From positions 62,001 to 126,000 of the forward strand of contig NZ_BSDE01000007.1 in assembly GCF_030268085.1 (NCBI RefSeq): a stretch of 64,000 nucleotides of DNA. Direction: 5' to 3'. The first letter of the stretch is position 1, and the number at the start of each line of letters is the position of its first letter. The notes under the pieces are model-generated. The model had not been told where the DNA came from, ran no database searches, and saw only the letters and a list, made by a program, of their open reading frames with translations. Below, one piece after another: positions 1 to 7,148 of this stretch. Origin of the DNA: Geothrix limicola (GTDB lineage: Bacteria > Acidobacteriota > Holophagae > Holophagales > Holophagaceae). The position numbers and the translations under genes were made by a program.

Positions 1-48
1 CTGGCCCAGAGCCGCAGGTTCATCGAAGGCTGCGGGGGCGAAGGCTAG
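1..48 (+). CDS. C-terminal tail of an upstream gene (partial)
   Basis: An open frame enters from the left edge and stops at TAG 46-48, giving about 15 residues that end in GCGGEG. The 20-nt gap to the response regulator suggests the same operon. The short tail resembles the end of a histidine-kinase ATPase domain (a FIEGCGGE-type stretch), which would suit a regulator gene next door. This is too short to establish, and the frame could be chance. Confidence 0.3.
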   Translation: MAQSRRFIEGCGGEG

Positions 49-67
49 TCCTGCTAACGTGCCATTC

Positions 68-1348
68 ATGGACCTCCTGCTGGTCGAGGACAAGGACAGC
101 TTCCGGCGCCTGCTGAGCCAGGCGCTGGCGGGATCGCTCTGGAAGGTCCAGGCCGTGGCGGATCCGCAGGAGGCACTGCGGGCCCTGGAATCCCAGCCCT
201 TCCACGTGCTCGTCACGGATCTGCGCCTGCCGGGCATGAGCGGCCTTGAGCTGATCCGCCGCGCGCGGCGCCTGCATCCGGGCCTGCGCGTGGTGCTCAT
301 GTCCGCCTTCGGTGAGCCCAGAGACATCGTGGAAGCCATGCGGCTGGGGGCGGACGATTTCCTGCCCAAGCCCTTCGACCTCGATGCCTTCCTCGCCCTG
401 CTGGACCGCCTGCGGGCCCTCGTCGGCGCGCCGCCGCCGGATCCGACCGAACCCTGGATCGCACACAGCCCGGCCATGCAGGCCCTGGAGGCGGCACTCC
501 GCCAGGCGGCCGCCTCCACCCTGCCCGTGGTGTTCCGCGGCGAGCGGGGTTCCGGTCGCGAGCGTTGCGCCCGGCGGCTGCACGCGCTCCGGCATCCGGC
601 GGCCCCCTACCTGAGCCTGCCCGCGGCCACCCTGGGGCCCGAGGGGCCCGATCCCCGGACGCTCCAGCTGCTGGAGGGCGGAAGCCTCTACCTGGGCGGT
701 CTGGAGCATCTGACCACCGCCGCGGCGGGAGCCCTGGCCCGGGCCATGGAAGGCGAGGCCGGACGCCGCCTGGCCTGGATGGGGGGCGTGGACGCCGAGG
801 CCCCCCTGGACCCCGGCATCGCCCAGCGCCTGGGATCCCTGGAACTGCGCGTGCCCGCCCTCCGGGAGCGCCGCGAGGATCTGCTGGCCCTGGCGCGCCT
901 GCTGCTGGAACAGGCGGCACGGCGCGAAGGCCGGCCTTCCCCATGGCTGGAGCGGAGCGCCGAGCGGCAGCTGCTCGAGCATGACTGGCCCGGCAACGTG
1001 CGCGAGCTGGAGGTGCTCGTGGGCCGCACCCTCCTCTTCGCCGAAGGCCACGCCGTCCGCCGGTTTCCGGACCTCGGCCTGGGCCAGGAAGCTCCACTCT
1101 GCCTGCCCTGGCCGGAGCCGGGCCCCCTGGAGGGTATGCTGAAGGCCGTGGCCCGGTCCGCCGAGGCGCAGCTGCTGAGGCGGGGGCTGGCCGAGGCCGA
1201 AGGGGACCTGCCACGGGCCGCGGAGGCTCTCGGCCTGACGGTGCGGACCCTCGCTCAACGCTTGCGGGATCATGGCATCCCTCTGGAAGATAGAGCATCG
1301 AGTCCCATCGCTGAGGGAGGCTCCGCGCCCCCCCGAAAGGCACCATGA
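68..1348 (+). CDS. NtrC-type response regulator with degenerate ATPase domain
   Basis: Three parts in order. Residues 1-119 are a receiver domain with acidic pocket E7/D8, phospho-acceptor D51 (VTDLRLPG), S79 and K101. Residues about 130-330 are a shrunken sigma-54-activator-like AAA region. The C-terminus (about 370-402) is a Fis-type helix-turn-helix. In the AAA part the Walker A lysine is replaced by arginine (GERGSGRE, R164), the Walker B region reads GGSLYLGGLEHL without the acidic pair, and no GAFTGA loop is visible. It therefore probably cannot hydrolyse ATP to remodel sigma-54 holoenzyme and may act as a plain DNA-binding regulator. The DWPGNVREL sensor-2 motif is kept. ATG 68 is preferred over GTG 59 because it starts the receiver strand directly; neither has a clear ribosome site. 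The gene ends in an ATGA overlap with the MoxR gene. Target genes are unknown. Confidence 0.85.
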   Translation: MDLLLVEDKDSFRRLLSQALAGSLWKVQAVADPQEALRALESQPFHVLVTDLRLPGMSGLELIRRARRLHPGLRVVLMSAFGEPRDIVEAMRLGADDFLPKPFDLDAFLALLDRLRALVGAPPPDPTEPWIAHSPAMQALEAALRQAAASTLPVVFRGERGSGRERCARRLHALRHPAAPYLSLPAATLGPEGPDPRTLQLLEGGSLYLGGLEHLTTAAAGALARAMEGEAGRRLAWMGGVDAEAPLDPGIAQRLGSLELRVPALRERREDLLALARLLLEQAARREGRPSPWLERSAERQLLEHDWPGNVRELEVLVGRTLLFAEGHAVRRFPDLGLGQEAPLCLPWPEPGPLEGMLKAVARSAEAQLLRRGLAEAEGDLPRAAEALGLTVRTLAQRLRDHGIPLEDRASSPIAEGGSAPPRKAP

Positions 1349-2316
1349 CCCAGGCCCCTCCCGTCCTCATTCCCCCGGTCCGCATTCCGGAGGGGATCCG
1401 TCCCGCGGCGCGGGCCGGGTTGGCGGCGCTGCAGGCGGTGGTGGTGGGCAAGGAGATCCAGGTTCGGCGGGCCTTCGCGACCATGCTGGCCGGGGGACAC
1501 GTGCTGCTGGAGGACCTCCCGGGCGTGGGGAAGACCACCCTCGCCAAGGGCCTGTCGCGCATCCTCGGCGGCAGCTTCCAACGCGTGCAGGGCACCAACG
1601 ATCTGCTGCCCTCGGACCTGCTGGGCGTCCACCTCTGGGACGCGAAGGAGCAGGGCTTCCGCTTCCAGCCCGGACCGGTGTTCTGCCACGTGCTGCTGCT
1701 GGACGAGCTCAACCGCATCGGCCCCAAGACGCAAAGCGCCATGCTCGAGGCCATGGTGGAAGGCCAGGTCACCTTGGATCGCAGCACCCACAAGCTGCCC
1801 GAGCCTTTCTTCGTCATCGCCACGCAGAATCCGCTGGATCACGCCGGCACCTTCCCCCTGCCCGAAAGCCAGCTGGACCGGTTCTCCTGCACGATCCACA
1901 TGGGCTATCCGGACCGGGCCGCGGAGCGGCGCATCCTCATGGGCGAGGCGGGCGCCGACAAGCTGGACGATCTCGTGCCCGTGCTGGATCTGGACGGCTG
2001 GCGGCAGGCCCGCGCCGCGGTGCGCAGCGTGAAGGTCGCCGAAGCCGTGCTGGATTACGTCGAACGGATGGTGGAGCGCATCCGCGCCGGAGGCGGCTTC
2101 TGCTCCACCCGCGCGGCCAAGCACTGGATCGGCCTGGCCCAGGCCGAGGCCTGGCTGGAAGGCCGCGATTTCATCACACCGGATGACCTCCAGCGCACCC
2201 TCGCCGACACCATGGCCCATCGCGGCAGCCTGGATGACCGCCGCCTCAACCGCGGGGAACGGCGCGAACACCTGGCCCGCCTGCTGAAGGACCTGCCCGT
2301 GGGGTGGGCCGGATGA
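1345..2316 (+). CDS. MoxR-family AAA+ ATPase
   Basis: 323-aa MoxR-type AAA+ protein. Walker A is DLPGVGKTT (K63), Walker B is LLLDELNR, followed by the family-typical IGPKTQSAMLEAM helix and the ATQNP sensor-1 motif. MoxR ATPases are chaperone-like and usually work with DUF58/VWA proteins encoded next to them to mature metalloenzymes or envelope complexes. No DUF58 or VWA gene follows here; the next gene is RodZ-like. The ATG overlaps the stop of the response regulator (ATGA), so the two are probably co-transcribed and translationally coupled. The stop codon lies in the first unit of a 78-bp tandem repeat. Confidence 0.92.
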   Translation: MTQAPPVLIPPVRIPEGIRPAARAGLAALQAVVVGKEIQVRRAFATMLAGGHVLLEDLPGVGKTTLAKGLSRILGGSFQRVQGTNDLLPSDLLGVHLWDAKEQGFRFQPGPVFCHVLLLDELNRIGPKTQSAMLEAMVEGQVTLDRSTHKLPEPFFVIATQNPLDHAGTFPLPESQLDRFSCTIHMGYPDRAAERRILMGEAGADKLDDLVPVLDLDGWRQARAAVRSVKVAEAVLDYVERMVERIRAGGGFCSTRAAKHWIGLAQAEAWLEGRDFITPDDLQRTLADTMAHRGSLDDRRLNRGERREHLARLLKDLPVGWAG

Positions 2317-2463
2317 GGCCGGAGCAGGAGCGTAGGCCCACCGTGCGCGTAGCGCATGACCCCTTGGGGTCCGGCCCAGGGATGAGCCGGATGAAGCCGG
2401 AGCAGGAGCGTAGGCCCACCGTGCGCGTAGCGCATGACCCCTCGGGGTCCGGCCCAGGAGGGG
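2308..2463. repeat. 78-bp tandem repeat, two units, each with two hairpins
   Basis: Two nearly identical units with a 78-bp period; for example AGCAGGAGCG begins at 2323 and 2401, and GGCCCAGG at 2373 and 2451. Each unit contains two perfect small palindromes, TGCGC-GTA-GCGCA and ACCCC-TT-GGGGT. The loop of the second changes from TT to TC in unit 2 while the stems stay intact. A third partial unit supplies the CCGGATGA that contains the start codon of the next gene. It fills the whole gap between moxR and the RodZ-like gene and looks like a REP-type extragenic palindrome doublet. Confidence 0.85.
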
Positions 2464-2467
2464 CCGG

Positions 2468-3295
2468 ATGACCGAAGACACCTCCGTCGGCCAGCTGCTC
2501 AGGCAGGCCCGGGAATCGAAGGGGCTTTCCCTGGAGGATCTGGCGCAGGAGCTCAAGCTGCCCCTGCGACACCTCGAAGCCATGGAGATCGATGACTGGG
2601 CCGCGCTCCCGCCAGGTCGCGCCCGGCCCCTGGCCCGTCAGTTGGCCGAGCGGCTGGGGGTGGACCTCGAGAACCACACGGGCGCCTTCCAGATCCTGCC
2701 AGGCGTGCAGGAGCTGGATCCGCCCGATCCCAGGCAGGAACGGCTGGAGCGGGTGGTCATGGGGGCGCTGACGGTGGCCTCGGTGCTGGTGCTGCTGTGG
2801 CTCGTGGTGCCGGGGCCCAGCCTGGGGCGCAAACCCCAGCCGAGCTACCTGACGACGATTCCCAAGGCCACCCTGCCGCCGCCACCGCCGCCCTCGGAAT
2901 CGCCCTATCCCGTGTTGGGAGAGCTGCTGCCCGAAGCGCCGCTGAACGAGCAGGGCGCCCTCGTGAGCCTGCGCGCCATGGACACCTGCAATGTGAAGAT
3001 CGAGCCCGAGGTTGTGCCGGGGGGCGAGCCCGGGGCCCCGGCCCAGGCGCGCACCCTGCGCGTGTCCGAGCCCTGGCGCCTCCGCGTGAAGGGCCCCTTC
3101 ATCCTTTCGCTGGACAATGCCGGCGTGGTGAATGTGGAAGTGGCGGGCCGGCGCATCGCCCACGGGCGGAGTGTCGGCGAGACTTGGAGTGGGCGCTTCG
3201 ATGCCGAGGGGCGCTGGCTCCAGCCCCCGCCTCCCGAGCTTCCGGAAGGGGCGCCGCTGCCCGACGACGAAGAAGAAGGTGGAACCCGCCCATGA
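2468..3295 (+). CDS. RodZ-like helix-turn-helix membrane protein
   Basis: 275 aa. The N-terminal residues 7-70 form an HTH_25-type helix-turn-helix (VGQLLRQARESKGLSLEDL, LPLRHLEAME). A single transmembrane segment follows at about 96-115, then a proline-rich stretch (about 133-140) and a C-terminal beta-rich periplasmic domain of the DUF4115 type. This is the architecture of RodZ, which links cytoplasmic MreB to the cell-wall elongation machinery. No mre genes are nearby, so the role in cell shape is family-based inference. The ATG at 2468 lies in the tail of the tandem repeat and follows GGAGGGGCCGG. The stop overlaps the next ATG. Confidence 0.8.
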   Translation: MTEDTSVGQLLRQARESKGLSLEDLAQELKLPLRHLEAMEIDDWAALPPGRARPLARQLAERLGVDLENHTGAFQILPGVQELDPPDPRQERLERVVMGALTVASVLVLLWLVVPGPSLGRKPQPSYLTTIPKATLPPPPPPSESPYPVLGELLPEAPLNEQGALVSLRAMDTCNVKIEPEVVPGGEPGAPAQARTLRVSEPWRLRVKGPFILSLDNAGVVNVEVAGRRIAHGRSVGETWSGRFDAEGRWLQPPPPELPEGAPLPDDEEEGGTRP

Positions 3296-4401
3296 GCACG
3301 CATCCGATCGTCGAAAAATTCGTCCAGGGCAAGCTGCCCGAACCCATGGCCATGGCTCTGGTCGGCGGCAGCCTCCCGGTGCCGGCCAAGGACCTGCTGA
3401 ATGCGCTGGCCTTCGCGGTACTGCGGGAAACGCCCTACACCCAGCGCGCGCTGGATTTCCTCGCCACTATGCCGGAATCCATGGTGGCCGGCGTCGTCAC
3501 CGAACCGGTCGATCCGCCCGAGATCCTGCAGCTGGTGCTCTGTCACCGCAAGGAACCAGCCCTGCTCGAAACGGCGTTGCTGAACCCTTCGCTCACATCG
3601 GAGATCGTGGAAGCCTCGGTGCTGAGCCTGCCGGGCACCGTGCTCGAGATCGTGCTGAACAACCAGGTGCTGTGGCTGGAGCGACCGCGGATCCTCGACC
3701 TGCTGGAAGAGCACCCCGAAGGAGAATACGTCATCAAGCGGCGCGTCAACGAATTCCGTTTCGACATCCTGCGCCTGATCCCCGAAGACGTGAAGAAGCA
3801 GCGCCTCGAGATCATCGACGAGGTGGAGGCGGGCCGGCTGGACCGCGCCTGGTCCGAGCTGCCGCTGCCCAAGGAGAAGTCGAAGGAAGAGGCCGACGCC
3901 GAGGTCGAATCCGATGAGATGGCCGCCGAACGCCGCCTGCTGGCGCAGAAACCGCCCGTGGACGACGAGGGCAACGAGATCACCCTGACGCTCACCCAGC
4001 GCGTGATGAAGCTCAGCACCAACCAGAAGATCATGCTGGCCATCAAGGGTGGCAAGGAGGAGCGCACCCTGCTCATCCGCGAGGCCAATCGCCTGATCCA
4101 GGTGAACGTCATCCGCAACGGCCGCATCACCGAAGGCGAGATCGCCTACATCGCCCAGATGCGCACCGTGAACGAGGAGGTGCTGCGCATCATCTCCAAC
4201 AGCCGTGAGTGGATGAAGAAGTACCCCATCACCAAGGCCCTGGTCATGAACCCCCGCACCCCGCTGCCGGTGGCCATGACTCACTTCAAGCGCCTCTTCG
4301 ACGCCGACATGAAGCTGCTCATCAAGGATCGCAACGTGCCCGAACTCCTGCGCCGCGAGGCCAAGCGCCTCGTCGAGATGAAAGAGAAGGGGAAGAACTG
4401 A
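3292..4401 (+). CDS. Conserved uncharacterised protein, helical, co-transcribed with RodZ-like gene
   Basis: 369 aa, no family recognised. No signal peptide or membrane segment is visible, so it is probably cytoplasmic. Residues 1-180 look all-helical with recurring hydrophobic pairs (LPVPAKDLLNAL, ALLETALLNPSL, PRILDLLEEHP) suggesting HEAT-like repeats. A highly charged linker rich in Lys/Glu/Asp spans about 180-225. The second half is again helical and conserved-looking (NPRTPLPVAM, RNVPELLRREAKRLV). The ATG overlaps the RodZ-like stop (ATGA), so it is coupled to that gene and perhaps part of the same envelope process. The start is well fixed by the overlap; function is unknown. Confidence 0.8.
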   Translation: MSTHPIVEKFVQGKLPEPMAMALVGGSLPVPAKDLLNALAFAVLRETPYTQRALDFLATMPESMVAGVVTEPVDPPEILQLVLCHRKEPALLETALLNPSLTSEIVEASVLSLPGTVLEIVLNNQVLWLERPRILDLLEEHPEGEYVIKRRVNEFRFDILRLIPEDVKKQRLEIIDEVEAGRLDRAWSELPLPKEKSKEEADAEVESDEMAAERRLLAQKPPVDDEGNEITLTLTQRVMKLSTNQKIMLAIKGGKEERTLLIREANRLIQVNVIRNGRITEGEIAYIAQMRTVNEEVLRIISNSREWMKKYPITKALVMNPRTPLPVAMTHFKRLFDADMKLLIKDRNVPELLRREAKRLVEMKEKGKN

Positions 4402-4408
4402 AGGCCGG

Positions 4409-4867
4409 CTAGAGGTTCAGGCGGAAGAAGATCTGGCGCCCGTTCCACCGCTTGGATACGGCGTTGAATCCGAGCTGGGTGTAGATCCGGGTGGAAGCGG
4501 CGTTGTGCTCGTTGGTGTCCAGGCAGACCGTGGCGCAGCCCTTGGCTCTGGCCTGTTCGAGGGCGAATGCGATCAGGCGCCGACCCACGCCGCCCTGCCG
4601 GTGGTCGGGGGACACGAAGAGATCCTCGATGGTCGCTTCCAGACCCGCGGCCCACATGGAGAAACGGTACCGCTGGAGGACGTAGCCAATGGCCGCACCC
4701 TCCTCGAAGGCGAGGTAGAACGCCGCGTCCTCCGCGGACAGGAGATATTCGATGCTGGCCTGGAACTGGGCATCCGAGGGCGCGGTCCGTTCGAGGTGGT
4801 TTCTGAAGGAAACGGCCAGTCCGGCCAGGTGATCCGAGTCTTCCACGGTGGCGATTCGCAGGTCCAA
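4409..4867 (-). CDS. GNAT-family N-acetyltransferase
   Basis: 152 aa, the normal length of a single GNAT domain. It begins with the usual IRxATxxD-like strand (LRIATVEDSDHLAGL). Motif A/acetyl-CoA pyrophosphate loop is RQGGVGRRLIAFAL, after the beta-4 strand IEDLFVSPDH. Motif B is TNEHNAASTRIYTQLGF. The substrate cannot be read from sequence. It is convergent with the uncharacterised gene to its left, only 7 bp away, and has its own upstream gap of about 85 bp shared with a small exported-protein gene on the same strand. Confidence 0.88.
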   Translation of the reverse strand: MDLRIATVEDSDHLAGLAVSFRNHLERTAPSDAQFQASIEYLLSAEDAAFYLAFEEGAAIGYVLQRYRFSMWAAGLEATIEDLFVSPDHRQGGVGRRLIAFALEQARAKGCATVCLDTNEHNAASTRIYTQLGFNAVSKRWNGRQIFFRLNL

Positions 4868-4952
4868 GGTCCGCTCCGCAGGCGCTCAGCGCCCGATCAA
4901 GCACCTTAACCGGACTGGGAAGGCCAATCGGATCACGTCCCGCTGGGCCCGG

Positions 4953-5432
4953 CTACTTCAACACGCTCTTCTTGAAGGTGGCGACCATTTCTCCCGCGAG
5001 GGCCGGATCGACGGCTTCGGCCGAACGGTCGCGCGGCCCCTTGCCCTCCACCTGGACGACCTCCACCTCCTCCCCGGAGGCATCCTGGATCGTGAATTCG
5101 ACGACAAAGGTGCCGGTCTGCTTTTCCACCCGGATCACCTCGACGGTCAGGCGGTAAGGACTCCCGGGCCGGGTGATTTCCCTCAGGGAACCTTCCAAGG
5201 CCGTTGCGAACCCCCAGGCCCGCTCCTCGGTCTTCCACCCGATCCGCCCGTCCCAACAGACGCCGCGCTCGCGCTCGAAGGCCGGGGGCAGGCTGGCGTT
5301 CACCGTCATCAGGCTTCTGGCGGACCGCCTCAGGTAGGACGGGGCGGGGGCCAGATCGGGGGACGGATGGGCCCCCAGTCCGAGTCCGCCCAGGGTGAAC
5401 AAGGCAGCAAGGGCAAAGAAGCACTTCCTCAT
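4953..5432 (-). CDS. Small predicted exported protein
   Basis: 159 aa from ATG 5432, preceded by GGGGAGGCCCC, a good ribosome site. A longer in-frame extension upstream has no signal-like start. Residues 1-22 (MRKCFFALAALFTLGGLGLG) look like a Sec signal peptide with cleavage near AHP. The mature part has alternating hydrophobic strands (YRLTVEVIRVEKQTGTFVVEF) suggesting a small beta-rich periplasmic domain. No family is recognised. It is divergent from the parvulin isomerase gene; the 262-bp gap between them carries a 6-bp dyad CAGATC-N8-GATCTG (5565-5584) of unknown meaning. Confidence 0.65.
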   Translation of the reverse strand: MRKCFFALAALFTLGGLGLGAHPSPDLAPAPSYLRRSARSLMTVNASLPPAFERERGVCWDGRIGWKTEERAWGFATALEGSLREITRPGSPYRLTVEVIRVEKQTGTFVVEFTIQDASGEEVEVVQVEGKGPRDRSAEAVDPALAGEMVATFKKSVLK

Positions 5433-5694
5433 GGGGCCTCCCCCTGGAATCAAGCTGACCTTGGGGCGGGGGCGAGGATCGCTCAGATGCCTGTCAGGAC
5501 GGGCTTGATGGTCTATCGACCGAATGGCGGAAGGCATGAGCCTTTTTCTTGCCTGGTTTGGAGACAGATCCATCGAGAGATCTGGTACCGGAACGCGCCC
5601 TGGCCCTAAACTGGGGATCGGGCCGTCCGTGGATCGCTCTGCTGGCAGAGGCCTCGATCCGACACTCAGCCCCCTTCTTCTTCATGGAGTCCCC

Positions 5695-6696
5695 ATGTTT
5701 CGAACCCCGCTTCTCTCCCTACTGACGACGCTCCTGGTCGGCCAGACGCCGGCCGTGGCGCCCGCCCACGGGAAGGCCCCAGCCGCGCCTGCCAAGGCCA
5801 CGAAGGCCGCCGATCCCGCCAAGGCCACCAAGGAGGACGCGGTCATCGCCAAGCTCGGGAAATCCGTCATCCGCCAGTCGGATTTCGACACCTTCGTCCG
5901 GGTGGTGTTCAACGAGCAGCAGCGGCAGCAGATCAACGCCACGCCGGGGGTGCTCGACCGGGTGAAGACCAGCTACCTGGATTCCCTTGTGATGGCCGCC
6001 AAGGCGCGGAAGGATGGCCTGAACAAGGGCGCGGACGTGAAGAAGCAGGTGGAGCTGGCGGAAATCCGGGTGCTGGCCACGGCCCTCGCCGAGCAGTCCA
6101 AGGATGAGCTGAAGAAGCGCGCCGAGGTCAACGACGAGGAGCTGAAGACCTTCTACGACAAGAACCACGAGCAGTTCCAGTCCAAGCCCAGCTTCAACGC
6201 CCGGCATATCCTCATCGCCGTGAAGGGGTCGCAGCCCGGAAGTGACAAGGGCCTGAGCGACGAGGAAGCCAAGGCCAAGGCCGAGAAGGTCCAGGCCGAG
6301 CTGGCGGCGGGAAAGCCCTGGCAGGACCTCGCCAAGCAGTACTCCGATGATCCCGGCAGCAAAGACAAGGGCGGGCTCTACGAGAACGTGCCCTACGGCC
6401 GTTTCGTGCCCGCCTTCGACGAGGCCGTGCGCAAGCAGGAACTCGGGAAGCCCGGGGCCCCAGTGAAGTCCACCTTCGGATACCACGTCATCCAGGTCGA
6501 AAAACGGATCGACGCCGAGCTGCAGCCCTTCGACAAGGTGAAGGAGCAAATCCGCCAGCGGCTCACGGCCACCAAGATGGAAGACGCGAGGAAGGCCTTC
6601 ATGGACGAGTGCCGCAAGGCGGTCGGCTTCGTGGAGGTTCCCGCGGCGCCCAAGGACGGGCCGAAACCTGCTCCTGCCCCCAAGGCGGAGCGCTAG
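5695..6696 (+). CDS. Periplasmic parvulin-type peptidyl-prolyl isomerase (SurA/PpiC-like)
   Basis: 333 aa. A signal peptide (residues 1 to about 20) is followed by an Ala/Lys/Pro-rich spacer, a SurA-N-like helical chaperone segment (about 45-150), then one rotamase domain (about 165-275). Rotamase landmarks are FNARHILIAV, DPGSKDKGGLYENV, RFVPAFDEAV and FGYHVIQVEKR. Proteins of this class fold outer-membrane and secreted proteins in the periplasm. ATG 5695 is chosen over earlier in-frame codons because it opens the signal peptide, with GGAG at 5686-5689 upstream. The C-terminus is a short Pro/Ala/Lys tail. It has a single parvulin domain, unlike SurA, which has two. Confidence 0.88.
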   Translation: MFRTPLLSLLTTLLVGQTPAVAPAHGKAPAAPAKATKAADPAKATKEDAVIAKLGKSVIRQSDFDTFVRVVFNEQQRQQINATPGVLDRVKTSYLDSLVMAAKARKDGLNKGADVKKQVELAEIRVLATALAEQSKDELKKRAEVNDEELKTFYDKNHEQFQSKPSFNARHILIAVKGSQPGSDKGLSDEEAKAKAEKVQAELAAGKPWQDLAKQYSDDPGSKDKGGLYENVPYGRFVPAFDEAVRKQELGKPGAPVKSTFGYHVIQVEKRIDAELQPFDKVKEQIRQRLTATKMEDARKAFMDECRKAVGFVEVPAAPKDGPKPAPAPKAER

Positions 6697-6748
6697 ACAG
6701 GCGATGGGGATTCCCCAGCCCCGCCTCCGGCGTGACTGGGGCCGCGCG

Positions 6749-6822
6749 AATCGCTGGCACGCCGCTTGACGCCTGCGGCAGCCCCCCGGGCTGCCTTCGG
6801 CTGCGGCTACCTGCCAGCGATT
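6749..6822. repeat. Imperfect palindromic element
   Basis: Outer arms AATCGCTGGCA (6749-6759) and TGCCAGCGATT (6812-6822) are perfect inverted repeats. Inner GGCAGCC/GGCTGCC pairing lies around 6776-6795. It is positioned 50 bp after the parvulin stop and could fold into a long stem. It may be a transcription end or a small extragenic palindrome; there is no T-run. Confidence 0.55.
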
Positions 6823-6852
6823 CAGCGATTTCAGTCCCCGCCAATGGTTCTT

Positions 6853-6896
6853 CTCCAAAACAAAGGGCCCGCCGATTGGCGGGCCCTTTGTTTTGG
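6853..6896 (-). terminator. Intrinsic terminator of tRNA-Gly
   Basis: Near-perfect hairpin: CCAAAACAAAGGGCCCGCC, loop, GGCGGGCCCTTTGTTTTGG. Read on the minus strand it directly follows the tRNA, ends in a T-rich arm, and its proximal arm includes the encoded CCA of the tRNA. It may also serve readthrough from the parvulin gene on the other strand. Confidence 0.8.
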
Positions 6897-6968
6897 AGCG
6901 GGCGATGGGGATTGAACCCACGACATCAAGCTTGGGAAGCTTGCGTTCTACCACTGAACTACGCCCGC
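6894..6968 (-). tRNA. tRNA-Gly (anticodon CCC)
   Basis: Cloverleaf read on the minus strand. Acceptor arms are GCGGGCG and CGCCCGC, D stem GTTC/GAAC, anticodon stem CAAGC/GCTTG around loop TTCCCAA (anticodon CCC), and T stem GTGGG/CCCAT around TTCAATC. The 3' CCA is encoded. The gene is followed immediately by its terminator. Confidence 0.95.
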
Positions 6969-7148
6969 GGCAGGGGTTCATCCTAGCGCAAGACCGGGGT
7001 GGGGGCCAACCCCACCCCGGCGGGAGTGCTGGCGGCAGGGGATGCCAGTCTTAATCCGGGGTTGCGGAATTCCCGATAGAAAGGGAATCTGCCTTCGCAG
7101 CCGGCTTGAGCATGAACCCTAGCCGGGAAGGCTGCGGGACGCCGGGGG

